In this document: positions 19,243-27,357 of the stretch, in pieces
How the letters are laid out: each line of letters starts with the position of its first letter
Numbering within the stretch: the stretch's first letter is position 1
Program-made: the position numbers and the translations under genes
Notes under the pieces: generated by a model
The model's input: only the letters and a program-made list of their open reading frames with translations
Told to the model about the DNA's origin: nothing
The model's database searches: none
Source: Myxococcota bacterium
GTDB taxonomy: Bacteria; Myxococcota_A; Polyangia; HGW-17
Length of the DNA stretch: 38,884 bases
Assembly (NCBI GenBank): GCA_018821305.1
Contig: JAHJMN010000076.1
Span: forward strand, 1-38,884
Direction: 5' to 3'

Positions 19243-19314
19243 GTTCCCTCCGTTTTAACGAGTATACGCAGTAAGGGCAAAAGTTACAATAACAAATTCC
19301 GGACATCACACAAT

Positions 19315-19354
19315 CCAGTGGTTCAAAATAGCACTCAGGATCGCTCCGAAGGGC
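19315..19354. repeat. Long repeat, degenerate third copy
   Basis: CCAGTGGTTC at 19315, CAGGATCGCT soon after and GAAGGGCATGG line up in order with copies at 14828 and 14985. Further on only scattered blocks match, such as CGATCAG. The copy flanks the other side of the mcrBC pair, so repeats of this family bracket that operon. Confidence 0.5.
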
Positions 19355-19455
19355 ATGGGGGATGTGTTTGCTTGTCCGGTGGCAGGGAACGATCAGCGAG
19401 ATCGCTGGGGATCTTTGCGGTGCCTTTATTGTCATGCCATTATTGATAATTGCCC

Positions 19456-19484
19456 TTGACTTAAATCTAATCAGATGTTCTATT
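19456..19484 (+). promoter_or_regulatory. Candidate sigma-70 type promoter of the defence cassette
   Basis: TTGACT at 19456-19461 is followed after 17 bases by TCTATT at 19479-19484. It lies about 60 bases before the Abi_C-like gene in otherwise AT-rich DNA. The match is five of six at -35 and four of six at -10, so it is plausible but not strong. Confidence 0.4.
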
Positions 19485-19542
19485 TTTATAAGGATCAGTT
19501 TAAACGACCAAAGGAGCATGAGCCATATCCAGCAATTCCACT

Positions 19543-20367
19543 ATGAAAAAAGAGATACCAGCACCACTTATTGCAGTTATAGTAGACCACCTCCCAGAAT
19601 TGGAGTCCCATGTAAAAATAAACAGTCTGTTCAAATACGCTGATGCACCTGGTGAGCCACCAGAGGGAACAAAAGGCTTAAAAACCCAAGAGTGGCTCAG
19701 AAGAATTAACAAGGAATCCGATAACCCTCTATCTATTCTTGGAAAACTGATTGAACCTTACATGGAAATTCCTGATGAAGAGTTGAAGAGTTGGGGAATA
19801 CAATCACCTAACTTTGGAAAACTTATTTTTAAAGAAAAGCTTACTTCGACACTCGCAAGATGTAACCTTCAGTACATACCTGGGGGAATTATTTCAGATG
19901 GTTGTTCCTCTCCCAGTATGTCGCTTAAAGAGATGATTCTAGCAAGAAACATCCCCTCTATTGAGTTTGAGTTTCAACGAGCATTAACGAACGTGAATTC
20001 TGAACCTAGGGAAGCTGTTTCTGCAGCCTGCAACATTTTAGAGTCTACATTTAAAGTATACATCGCAGATGAGGGGCTCGAAATGCCCCAAAAACAAGAC
20101 CTTCAAAGTGTTTGGAAGGTTGTAAGGTCTAATCTTGGGTTTGATCCCAGCAATGTTGAAGATGATGACCTCAAGAAGATTCTGTCGGGAATATTATCTG
20201 TTGTTGATGGCATTGGATCTCTACGAACTCATGCAAGTTCTGCCCATGGGCAGGGCAGGAAGACATACAATCTTATGCCACGCCATGCTCGTCTTGCTAT
20301 TCATTCTGCCCATACTTTAACTATATTCGTGTTAGAGACATGGGATGAGAAAAAAAATAAAGGATAA
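19543..20367 (+). CDS. Abi_C-like abortive-infection protein
   Basis: 274 residues. The C-terminal 130 residues resemble the Abi_C domain seen in abortive-infection proteins: a helical block (AVSAACNILESTFKVYI), then LRTHASSAHGQG at about 227-238, then an aromatic helix to the end. The R-x6-H spacing in that motif is compatible with HEPN-type RNases. The N-terminal half is not recognised. ATG 19543 is the first possible start in frame after a TGA at 19519. It lacks a clear ribosome site, and the nearest AAGGAG lies 27 bases upstream. First gene of the plus-strand cassette, with the next start five bases after its stop. Likely job: growth arrest or RNA cleavage on infection, by family inference. 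Confidence 0.8.
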   Translation: MKKEIPAPLIAVIVDHLPELESHVKINSLFKYADAPGEPPEGTKGLKTQEWLRRINKESDNPLSILGKLIEPYMEIPDEELKSWGIQSPNFGKLIFKEKLTSTLARCNLQYIPGGIISDGCSSPSMSLKEMILARNIPSIEFEFQRALTNVNSEPREAVSAACNILESTFKVYIADEGLEMPQKQDLQSVWKVVRSNLGFDPSNVEDDDLKKILSGILSVVDGIGSLRTHASSAHGQGRKTYNLMPRHARLAIHSAHTLTIFVLETWDEKKNKG

Positions 20368-20371
20368 CCCC

Positions 20372-20818
20372 ATGTCAATTGATATTCTTGTACATATACC
20401 AGAAGGTCGTGTGCCAACTCCAGATGAATGGCAATCTGCAATAACTAAAGCTGGATTCCCGGTGATGATTGATACTGATTTCAACCTTCATGAATTTTCT
20501 GGATTTCTTCCCTGTAAGTTTAAAGAAATGACAGGAGGATTTGAATACTATTATTCAGTGGTTGAAAAAAATGAACTCACTGAGATTGGAGTTCCAGAGA
20601 ATTTACCTGTTCAGATATCCTTTGTAACGCATACAGAGTTTGCAGAACTTGCTACAGCAGTTATTGCTTCTGCTGTCCTTACTGATATTACTGGTGGACT
20701 TTTGATGGACACTGAAGAAGGGAAAACATTTAACGGCAATGAAGCTCTAGTGTGGGCTAGAAAAATAATCAAAGAGCTTTCCTTGCCAACAAGAAAACCA
20801 TGGTGGAAATTCTGGTAA
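20372..20818 (+). CDS. Small protein of unknown function paired with the Abi_C-like gene
   Basis: 148 residues from ATG 20372, which has AAAGGA eight bases upstream. An in-frame ATG at 20345 lies inside the preceding gene and has no ribosome site. The protein starts MSIDILVHIPEGRVPTPDEW and ends with the aromatic tail KPWWKFW. I recognise no domain. It has no signal peptide or membrane segment and a mixed alpha/beta look. Its tight spacing to the Abi_C-like gene (five bases) fits a partner or antidote role, but nothing in its sequence proves it. Confidence 0.75.
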   Translation: MSIDILVHIPEGRVPTPDEWQSAITKAGFPVMIDTDFNLHEFSGFLPCKFKEMTGGFEYYYSVVEKNELTEIGVPENLPVQISFVTHTEFAELATAVIASAVLTDITGGLLMDTEEGKTFNGNEALVWARKIIKELSLPTRKPWWKFW

Positions 20819-20842
20819 CAGACCTTGTCGGGAAATAAAAAA

Positions 20843-21877
20843 ATGATAACAGCAGTTCGGACTCCCCTACATTTTGAAGACCTTGATCCAGCAAGATTTG
20901 AGGATCTTTCACTCGCAATACTTTCTTCTTACCGTCCATGGTTAGATCTGAGACCCTATGGAAAGAGTGGTTCAGATGATGGAATTGACATTCTAGGCGT
21001 TGAAGAAACTGAAGATGGGGTCAATCGCAGCTGGTATGTACAGTGTAAACGATATAAAAAAATTACTATAAAGCAGCTCCAGTCTGCTGTTGACCATGCA
21101 GTGAGTCTCAATGATGTTCCTGATGTTTTTCTTTTTATTCTTGCTTGCGACGTTGGAAAGAATAATTTTGAAAAGATAGAGGATTACGCTAAGAAGAAGG
21201 GAATTGGCACACTTATCATTTGGGGAAAGTCAGTTCTTGACATGATGCTGCGCACTACCCGGAAGGACTTACTGTTTGCTTATTTCCATATCTCTGAACA
21301 CGGTAACATGCGTCGCAACGAGCGCCAGATTGTCGCAAATGTTGCGATGAAAAAAAAGCTCCATGAGCTGCTGTTAAAAAAGAAAATCGATTACGAAGCC
21401 TGCCGTTATGCTCCACATTTAAAGTTTGAAAGCAGTGAATTAATTGTCCATTCGGCTGATGGAACAACGTACCCTGATTGGGATGAAAATGCCTTTAACG
21501 GTTGGTTTAAGGTAGAACTGTGGGATTTTTATTTTGGGGGAATCGAGGTTGTAGGGTGGCCTATTGACATTATCATTTTTACCGATCACAAATGGGCTGA
21601 GATTCCATATGAACACAAAAAGGATCAACGTTTAAAAGACCGCCTGACTCCTGTGTGGCCATTAAAGAGACTTCCCTATCGCAATATTGTTGAATTTGAT
21701 CCCATTGAAGACGAATATAACGGTCCCCACCTTTATTGTCGCTTTGCTGAAGGAGGAAGCCCCTTTGAAGGTTCAAGATATGTGTTGCGTGGAGATGAAT
21801 ACCCCTGGGATCAGGAGATCAGGGATGAAGATAAAATCTCCATTGAGGAAGCCTTCAAGCTACTTGAGAGTGAATAG
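20843..21877 (+). CDS. Mrr-like restriction endonuclease with unknown C-terminal half
   Basis: 344 residues from ATG 20843. A TTG six codons upstream is possible, but the ATG has GGGA near it and fits the domain start. The first 140 residues carry the Mrr_cat nuclease fold. LHFEDLDPARFEDL begins the first helix. SGSDDGIDILG at about 42-52 and WYVQCKRY at about 64-71 give the catalytic D...QxK set. Mrr-type enzymes cut foreign or methylated DNA. The C-terminal 200 residues are not recognised and hold several Trp and Tyr, so they may form a sensing domain. It starts 25 bases after the preceding gene. The order Abi_C-like, small protein, Mrr-like nuclease could be one functional unit. Confidence 0.82.
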   Translation: MITAVRTPLHFEDLDPARFEDLSLAILSSYRPWLDLRPYGKSGSDDGIDILGVEETEDGVNRSWYVQCKRYKKITIKQLQSAVDHAVSLNDVPDVFLFILACDVGKNNFEKIEDYAKKKGIGTLIIWGKSVLDMMLRTTRKDLLFAYFHISEHGNMRRNERQIVANVAMKKKLHELLLKKKIDYEACRYAPHLKFESSELIVHSADGTTYPDWDENAFNGWFKVELWDFYFGGIEVVGWPIDIIIFTDHKWAEIPYEHKKDQRLKDRLTPVWPLKRLPYRNIVEFDPIEDEYNGPHLYCRFAEGGSPFEGSRYVLRGDEYPWDQEIRDEDKISIEEAFKLLESE

Positions 21878-21945
21878 CAGAAACAGAAGATCTGGTTCGA
21901 AAATTCAACTTGAAATATATTGCTTTGTTTCCTATTGTTTTTGCC

Positions 21946-22941
21946 ATGCCGATTAAGACCTTCTTGAAATCTGATGGAATAAGAGATGCCTTTAAACACC
22001 ATGTGAGGCTGCGTGGGAGGCTTGTGCAGAAGACGGACATTCCACTGCTGGTTCAGTTTCCGGAAGGAAGAGAGACGATCCTGGGGACGGCTTTTGACTT
22101 CCTGATGAGGTTTTACCTCAAGAGACAGAATCCAGCAGCATGGAGTGGACTTTGGTTCTGTGAAGGGAAATACATTCACAATGAAGATCTCAAGGGAATC
22201 ATTCCTGAAGCAAGGCGGCAGTTTTATAAATATCTGCTAACAGGCAAGCTGTCTGAGGAGCTCCTGAAGGCAGCATTCCAACTTGCTCAGGTTGAAATGA
22301 CATACAGAGGAGCTGGGATAGAGATAATCGATAGTACACCAGAGGACCATTCGGTTCTACGCAGTATGATGGATTTACTATCACCGGATCTGTTTCCAGT
22401 GTCAAAGGTTTGCGTACTGAATCCGGAATTCGGGATGGGCACTGTTATTGCCCGAGAAGCAGATGCTGATTTTTTTATTGATGACACTCTGTGGGAGATT
22501 AAATCAGTGAAGGATTTCAACAAAACTGGCGACTATTTCCGACAGCTCCTTGGGTATACAATACTCTGTGAAGCAGGCAGAATGACAATCCGGGGCCGTC
22601 GCAGGCGATTCAATGAAGTTGAACCTTCACCCAAAATAACACATGTCGGAGTTTACTATTCCAGGCACCGATTCAAGGAACGATACGCCCTCACTGATCT
22701 GGTTAAAAACTGGGATGCTCTGCTTTATGAGTGCCTGGATGTTATGAATTCAAATGCCAGGTTGGCTCGCTCGGAATTTCCAGGGTACGACTCGTACACA
22801 TGCGATAATGATCGTAAGTGTAAGGATATGTCAGGCTTTGTTGATGAAAAACCCTTTGAAACCTTAAAGGAAGCTGCGATGGATGACTTCGACAGGTATG
22901 TGCTACCGTGGGCTGAGAGGGTTGCGAGGAAACTTTATTAA
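21946..22941 (+). CDS. PD-(D/E)XK-like nuclease-fold protein of unknown function
   Basis: 331 residues from ATG 21946. A TTG at 21910 in frame would add 12 residues. Neither start has a good ribosome site, so I prefer the ATG. A candidate active site is at about 172-189, where ADFFIDDTLWEIKSVK gives D...ExK spacing, followed by a helix with DYFRQLLGYTILCEAG. That is the usual layout of PD-(D/E)XK nucleases, in which a Q/Y-containing helix follows the ExK strand. The N-terminal region (LVQFPEGRETILGTAFDFL) is helical and may hold the rest of the fold. Two Cys (CDNDRKC) lie near the end. The gene is 68 bases after the Mrr-like gene. It could belong to either neighbour or act alone. Confidence 0.75.
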   Translation: MPIKTFLKSDGIRDAFKHHVRLRGRLVQKTDIPLLVQFPEGRETILGTAFDFLMRFYLKRQNPAAWSGLWFCEGKYIHNEDLKGIIPEARRQFYKYLLTGKLSEELLKAAFQLAQVEMTYRGAGIEIIDSTPEDHSVLRSMMDLLSPDLFPVSKVCVLNPEFGMGTVIAREADADFFIDDTLWEIKSVKDFNKTGDYFRQLLGYTILCEAGRMTIRGRRRRFNEVEPSPKITHVGVYYSRHRFKERYALTDLVKNWDALLYECLDVMNSNARLARSEFPGYDSYTCDNDRKCKDMSGFVDEKPFETLKEAAMDDFDRYVLPWAERVARKLY

Positions 22942-23064
22942 TTAAATAGTAACTAGGAAAAAGCCACTAAGAAAAGCTCTTTTGTGGAATTTTGTTTTAG
23001 TCTTCTATTTTTTTTGAAACCGTACAAAATTCTTATATGGATTGTTATCTCAGAGGAGAAAGCT

Positions 23065-24948
23065 ATGGAATCCAATAATCAACATGTTTGTAACTTTCTT
23101 ACATATTATTGCTCACTTACCTCACCAGAGTATGCAATTCTTATTAAAGGATTGTGGGGGACCGGAAAAACATGGTTCATTAAGAACTGGTTCAAAGAAC
23201 TTAACAAAAATGAACAAGAATATATATATATCAGTTTATATGGAATCACATCCATTGAGGATATCGAGAACGAATTTTTCAGGCAATTACACCCATTTCT
23301 GGCTTCTAAGAGTATGAAGTTGCTTGGAAAATTAGCTAAAAACTTAATCGGAATCACAACAAAAATAAACCTTGATGGTCAATTTGATAGTTTGAACAAA
23401 GAAATAGTCGATTCAATGAATTCTGCTAAAGGGAAAGTATTAGTTTTTGATGATCTTGAAAGGTGCTCAATGCCAGTCTGTGATATCTTGGGCTATATTA
23501 ATAAATTTGTCGAACACTCTGGTTTTAAAGTAATTATTATTGCTAATGAGAATGAAATTATTGAAAGGGAAGAGAATGATAAATCCAAACTCCATTCGTA
23601 CATGCGGATTAAAGAAAAACTCGTTGGGAAAACTTTTGAAATAAGCCCTGAAATATCAGAGGCTCTTGGCCGTTTTATTGATCTACTTCTATGTGATACA
23701 GCAAAAACAGCGATTATTGATAACCAATCACATATAATTCAACTTTATGAATGTTCAGAATATAAAAATCTCAGAGTACTGAGACACGCACTCTCTGAAT
23801 TTGACCGTTTTTTTGCAAAACTTCCCAATGATATCAGTGATAATAAAGAGTTTGTCTCCCATTTTTTAGCAGTGTTTCTCATTTATTCTTTTGAGATTAT
23901 GAGCGGTACTATACAGTCCAGTGATATCTCAAATTTCAATAGTAGCTTTAAACACTCAATTTTCAAAACGGAAGATAAGGACAATCCATACCAAAAATAC
24001 TTGGATATCAGAAAAAAATATAATGCAAATGATTTGAATGACACTTTATTTCCAGACATTCTTTGGCAAGATTGGTTTAATAAAGGATTCATCGCTTCTG
24101 AAGATATAGTGATGACTATTAAAAAAAGCAGGTACTTTAAAAATGAAAGTATGCCTAACTGGGAAAAACTATGGTATGGAAAGGACTTATCTGACTCGGA
24201 TTTTAATGAAGTCTTTAATACAGTTTTGAAAGAATGGGAGGAAATGACTTACAATGAGGTAGGTGTAATCAAACACGTAGCGTGTATTTTATTTTGGTTA
24301 TCAGACATTAATCTATATTCCGAAAGTAAAGATCAGATTCTTAAATTCTCAAAAGGTTACATTGATCATCTTAAAAAAGAGAAGAAACTACCCCAACAAG
24401 ATAGCAGAACTGTAAACATATTTGATGCGGAATCATGGGGCGGACTAGGTTTCTATGCGAAGGATGAGGAAAAATTTAAAGAACTTATCAAATATATTTC
24501 AGATAAAATGGATGAAGCGGTACTTGAAAGCTATGAATCTGAAGCCAGAACCCTTCTTTATGTAATGAAAGAAGACACTGATAAATTTTTCAGAGCAATG
24601 ATTTTTTGTGGCCACGAGGACAACAAATTCTATGATATACCAATACTTACATATATTACTCCAGGTGACTTCGTGAGAGTTTTGCTTGAACTAACCCCAG
24701 AAAAGAGAAGAACCGTTAGTTATATCTTCGAGGAGAGATACAAATTCTCTAATTTTAACAGTAAACTGACAACTGAGATTGATTATTTAAAGGAAGTGAA
24801 AGATTTACTGGAAAAAGAAAAGGAAAAACGACGTGGCAAAATAAGTGAGTATTCAATTGGTTTGATTGTTAACCAATATCTAAATAAAGCTATTGCTAGG
24901 CTTGAAGAATCGAAACTTGGACTGAACTTTAATGAATATACTAATTGA
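23065..24948 (+). CDS. KAP-type P-loop NTPase
   Basis: 627 residues. ATG 23065 has GGAG six bases upstream. A GTG frame start at 22984 would only add a spurious hydrophobic leader. Walker A is at about 27-40 (IKGLWGTGKTWFIKNW), and Walker B at about 125-134 (VLVFDDLERC) is followed by VIIIANENEI. This is the pattern of KAP/STAND-like P-loop ATPases, which act as sensors or motors in many defence systems. The remaining 450 residues are helical, Lys/Glu-rich and not recognised. No membrane segment is evident, although KAP proteins are often membrane-bound. The gene is AT-rich compared with mcrBC, suggesting a different source. Its last 17 bases overlap the PIN-GNAT-EVE gene, so the two are co-translated. 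Confidence 0.85.
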   Translation: MESNNQHVCNFLTYYCSLTSPEYAILIKGLWGTGKTWFIKNWFKELNKNEQEYIYISLYGITSIEDIENEFFRQLHPFLASKSMKLLGKLAKNLIGITTKINLDGQFDSLNKEIVDSMNSAKGKVLVFDDLERCSMPVCDILGYINKFVEHSGFKVIIIANENEIIEREENDKSKLHSYMRIKEKLVGKTFEISPEISEALGRFIDLLLCDTAKTAIIDNQSHIIQLYECSEYKNLRVLRHALSEFDRFFAKLPNDISDNKEFVSHFLAVFLIYSFEIMSGTIQSSDISNFNSSFKHSIFKTEDKDNPYQKYLDIRKKYNANDLNDTLFPDILWQDWFNKGFIASEDIVMTIKKSRYFKNESMPNWEKLWYGKDLSDSDFNEVFNTVLKEWEEMTYNEVGVIKHVACILFWLSDINLYSESKDQILKFSKGYIDHLKKEKKLPQQDSRTVNIFDAESWGGLGFYAKDEEKFKELIKYISDKMDEAVLESYESEARTLLYVMKEDTDKFFRAMIFCGHEDNKFYDIPILTYITPGDFVRVLLELTPEKRRTVSYIFEERYKFSNFNSKLTTEIDYLKEVKDLLEKEKEKRRGKISEYSIGLIVNQYLNKAIARLEESKLGLNFNEYTN

Positions 24949-26410
24949 TACTAATATATTGATTCCTTTGGAAGAACCAGACAAACAGCTTGATTCTTCC
25001 CTTGCTGAATTATGCAGATTATGTGAGCTTAATCATCATTCTATACTTTTGCATCCATGTCAGAAGGAAGATATTCTAAGAGATAAGGATGAAAAACGGA
25101 GAGATATTGTTCTTTCTAGAATGGCTAAATATAAATTAATACCATCTCCTCCTATGACGAATGATCAAGTCTTGGAAAAATTTGGATGGAGACAAAGTAG
25201 TGAAAATGACAATATCGATAACCTTCTCCTCTATTCCATATGCAGGGGTGCAGCTCACTTTCTTATAACAAATGACAAAGAAATTCATAAAAAAGCACGA
25301 ACAGCGCAAATACAAGAGCAAGTTCACTACCTACAACAATTTCTTAGCTTTTTAAAGCTCCAAACAGAAAATGAATCCATTCCACCATTTGGCATTGAGG
25401 AACATTATTTACATGAGTTTGATGTTGAACAATCATTCTTTGACTCTCTTCGAGAAGGCTATGGCAAAACGGAGTTTAATTTTTGGTATTTAAATGTTGC
25501 CAAGGATCACCGTAAAGCTTGGTGTGTAACTGACAACGAACTATTGGCTATATGTATTTACAAGGAAGAAGATAAACCTATTATAGTTGGAAACGGTCAG
25601 CCACTCGATGATATTGCTCTTAAGTTATGCACTTTTAAAGTCGGGATTTCTGTCAGAGGGAGAAAACTTGGGGAGCGACTTCTTTTTACTGCTTTTAAAT
25701 ATGCAACTGAAAGGCGAATTGCCTATATTTACCTTCATACATATGGAAAAGAACATGAAATGTTAGTTTCTTTATGCTCCGATTACGGGTTTAAAGTAGC
25801 TGGTAAACACGAAAATGGAAGAGATGATGTTTATTTAAAAAAAATGAATCCACCTAAGAATTGGCAGGGCATGTCAGCAATGTCTTATTTAATAGATTTT
25901 TACCCTAATTTTTTAGATGACATATCTGTTGATAAATTCATTGTTCCTATCAGACCCGGATATCATGACGAACTTTTCCCTGATACAAGTGAAACATCAA
26001 AAGGCTTATTTTCTAATGTACATAGTATGTACGGCCCGCAGGCCAATACTATTAAAAAAGCTTATATTTGCCATTCTAACACTAAAGAGTTGAAGTCAGG
26101 TGATATTTTACTTTTTTATAGGAGCGTAGACAGAAAAAGTATTGAATGTAGTGGTGTAGTTGAACAAATATATAGAGGTCAAGACTTGGATAAAGTTGTT
26201 TCATTAGTATCAAAACGCACAGTTTATTCGAAAGATAAGATACAGGAATGGCTAAAATATGATACACTTGTCATACTTTTTCGATACACTGGTAACTTTA
26301 CTCCTGTCAGTAAAAGTGAGCTCAAAACTGCAGGAATAAATGGATCCATTCAAAGTATTCGAAAAATATCACACGGACAATACCTTCAGTGTTTTGCGAG
26401 ACGAAGCTAA
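24932..26410 (+). CDS. Three-domain PIN - GNAT acetyltransferase - EVE/PUA-like fusion
   Basis: 492 residues. Residues 1 to about 145 are a PIN nuclease domain: ILIDTNILIPLE gives the first Asp, NDNIDNLLLYSICRG the middle acids and FLITNDKE the last Asp. Residues about 150-305 look like a GNAT N-acetyltransferase, with GRKLGERLLFTAFKYATE as the acetyl-CoA loop and helix and LCSDYGFKVAGKHENG as the last strand. Residues about 325-492 resemble an EVE/ASCH-type PUA-like domain (AYICHSNTKELKSGDILLFYRS). The start overlaps the NTPase gene by 17 bases and the stop is followed directly by the next ATG. PIN domains cut RNA, GNAT toxins acetylate aminoacyl-tRNA or proteins, and PUA-like domains bind RNA or modified bases. 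A combined tRNA- or nucleic-acid-directed effector is therefore my inference. Confidence 0.85.
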   Translation: MNILIDTNILIPLEEPDKQLDSSLAELCRLCELNHHSILLHPCQKEDILRDKDEKRRDIVLSRMAKYKLIPSPPMTNDQVLEKFGWRQSSENDNIDNLLLYSICRGAAHFLITNDKEIHKKARTAQIQEQVHYLQQFLSFLKLQTENESIPPFGIEEHYLHEFDVEQSFFDSLREGYGKTEFNFWYLNVAKDHRKAWCVTDNELLAICIYKEEDKPIIVGNGQPLDDIALKLCTFKVGISVRGRKLGERLLFTAFKYATERRIAYIYLHTYGKEHEMLVSLCSDYGFKVAGKHENGRDDVYLKKMNPPKNWQGMSAMSYLIDFYPNFLDDISVDKFIVPIRPGYHDELFPDTSETSKGLFSNVHSMYGPQANTIKKAYICHSNTKELKSGDILLFYRSVDRKSIECSGVVEQIYRGQDLDKVVSLVSKRTVYSKDKIQEWLKYDTLVILFRYTGNFTPVSKSELKTAGINGSIQSIRKISHGQYLQCFARRS

Positions 26411-26875
26411 ATGAAAAAAACAGTACTGATTTCAATACATCCTGAACACGTCACAAACATCCTAATCGGTAAAAAAATATTTGAATATAGAAAAGTTATG
26501 CCTAAGCAAAATGTAACCCATCTGGCTTTATACGCTACATCTCCTGTAAAAAAAATTGTGGCATTAACAGAAGTAATTAATTTAGAAGTGGATACTCCTT
26601 CCGAAATCTGGATAAAAACAGGACATGGATCAGGAATAACACATGAATTCTATAATAATTATTTCTCCAAATCTGTTCAGGCTGGATACTTTGCTATAGG
26701 CAAGGTATATATATTAAAAGATCCGATAGCGCTTTCAAAACTTTCAAGTTGTAAAGTTCCACCACAATCTTTCTGTTACCTTAATGATGCTGATACAAAA
26801 TCCGTAATGAACAAAGATTACTTTGAGTCAACATACTGCAATTTAACAGAAATACGCAATTTACTTACGAGTTAG
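26411..26875 (+). CDS. ASCH-domain protein
   Basis: 154 residues. The N-terminus carries the ASCH signature: TVLISIHPEHVTNILIGKK followed by FEYRKVMP, in which a Gly-Lys then Glu-Tyr-Arg-Lys lies on the binding face. ASCH domains have a PUA-like fold and act on RNA or nucleotides, and some are amidohydrolases of modified cytidine. The start codon directly follows the stop of the PIN-GNAT-EVE gene, so this is the last member of the cassette. It may be the antitoxin, the specificity subunit or an RNA-binding partner of the fusion protein. The sequence does not decide between them. Confidence 0.82.
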   Translation: MKKTVLISIHPEHVTNILIGKKIFEYRKVMPKQNVTHLALYATSPVKKIVALTEVINLEVDTPSEIWIKTGHGSGITHEFYNNYFSKSVQAGYFAIGKVYILKDPIALSKLSSCKVPPQSFCYLNDADTKSVMNKDYFESTYCNLTEIRNLLTS

Positions 26876-26900
26876 AGTCATAATCAGGTTTTGACATCCC

Positions 26901-27032
26901 TCACTCCCACTTCATTCCCAGCCAGTCCAGTTCCACTCGTGCGGTGTCGGTATCAGGATAGATTGATCGCAGGAGGTTCCAGAAAGCCTCGCTGTGATTG
27001 TTGTGGATTCTAAGTTTCATTTTGTGTCTCAC
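26901..27032 (-). CDS. Very small protein of unknown function
   Basis: 43 residues from GTG 27032, which has AAGGAG four bases upstream. The ATG at 27020 gives 39 residues. The protein begins (from the ATG) MKLRIHNNHSEAFWNLL and ends LDWLGMKWE. It starts 10 bases after the stop of the 74-residue gene, so both belong to one minus-strand operon. No domain is recognised, and the high Trp content is notable. Coding is supported by the ribosome site, operon spacing and composition only. Confidence 0.55.
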   Translation of the reverse strand: MRHKMKLRIHNNHSEAFWNLLRSIYPDTDTARVELDWLGMKWE

Positions 27033-27042
27033 GTTGCTCCTT

Positions 27043-27267
27043 CTACACTCTGGTTTCGTTATTCTGGCGGTTCATTCTTATCAGCATGTCGAAGATTAGG
27101 GTGGCGAAGCATTTTGCCCTTACCGGATCAGATAGCAACTGCGTCATCTGGTTCTGATGCGCAATGTTGGAGTTTATGATCGCATCATCAAGCACTCTGG
27201 GAAAATCGCCCCTGAGCAAATCCGCCAGATACAATATATAAGCCGCAAGATTATTTGAATTATTCAT
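27043..27267 (-). CDS. Small helical protein of unknown function
   Basis: 74 residues from ATG 27267 with GGAG seven bases upstream. The sequence is mainly amphipathic helix (LAAYILYLADLLRGDFPRVL; CFATLIFDMLIRM) with no signal peptide. It begins 90 bases after the DUF4062 gene and directly precedes the 43-residue gene. I recognise no family. It might be a regulator or partner of the DUF4062 protein, by position only. Confidence 0.65.
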   Translation of the reverse strand: MNNSNNLAAYILYLADLLRGDFPRVLDDAIINSNIAHQNQMTQLLSDPVRAKCFATLIFDMLIRMNRQNNETRV

Positions 27268-27357
27268 AAACCATCTCCATCATATCAAAAAGTGTACGGG
27301 GCATCTTATCCCACAGCAGATAGGCAAGCAAAGAAAAAAGAGAAAAGAAATGGAAAG

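Larger units (their letters stand above)
19243..19542. other. Divergent intergenic region between mcrB and the plus-strand defence cassette
   Basis: 300 bases without a gene. It must carry promoters for both directions. A plausible plus-strand promoter lies at 19456-19484, and a degenerate third copy of the long repeat starts at 19315. AAGGAG at 19511 is followed by ATG 19518, which opens a 41-codon frame out of phase with the Abi_C gene. It could be a short leader, but nothing else supports it. Confidence 0.6.

Noticed and set aside
19518..19640. Separate 41-codon leader gene before the Abi_C-like gene
   Set aside because: It has AAGGAG before its ATG, but its product shows no constraint by eye and overlaps the Abi_C-like gene out of frame. 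I mention it only as a possible leader.
22955..23010. Terminator between the PD-(D/E)XK-like gene and the KAP gene
   Set aside because: The stem (CCAC...GTGG) is short with a mismatched core, and the T-rich stretch after it is interrupted.
26876..26900. Bidirectional terminator between the convergent ASCH and 43-residue genes
   Set aside because: No stable stem or T tract can be seen in the 25-base gap.
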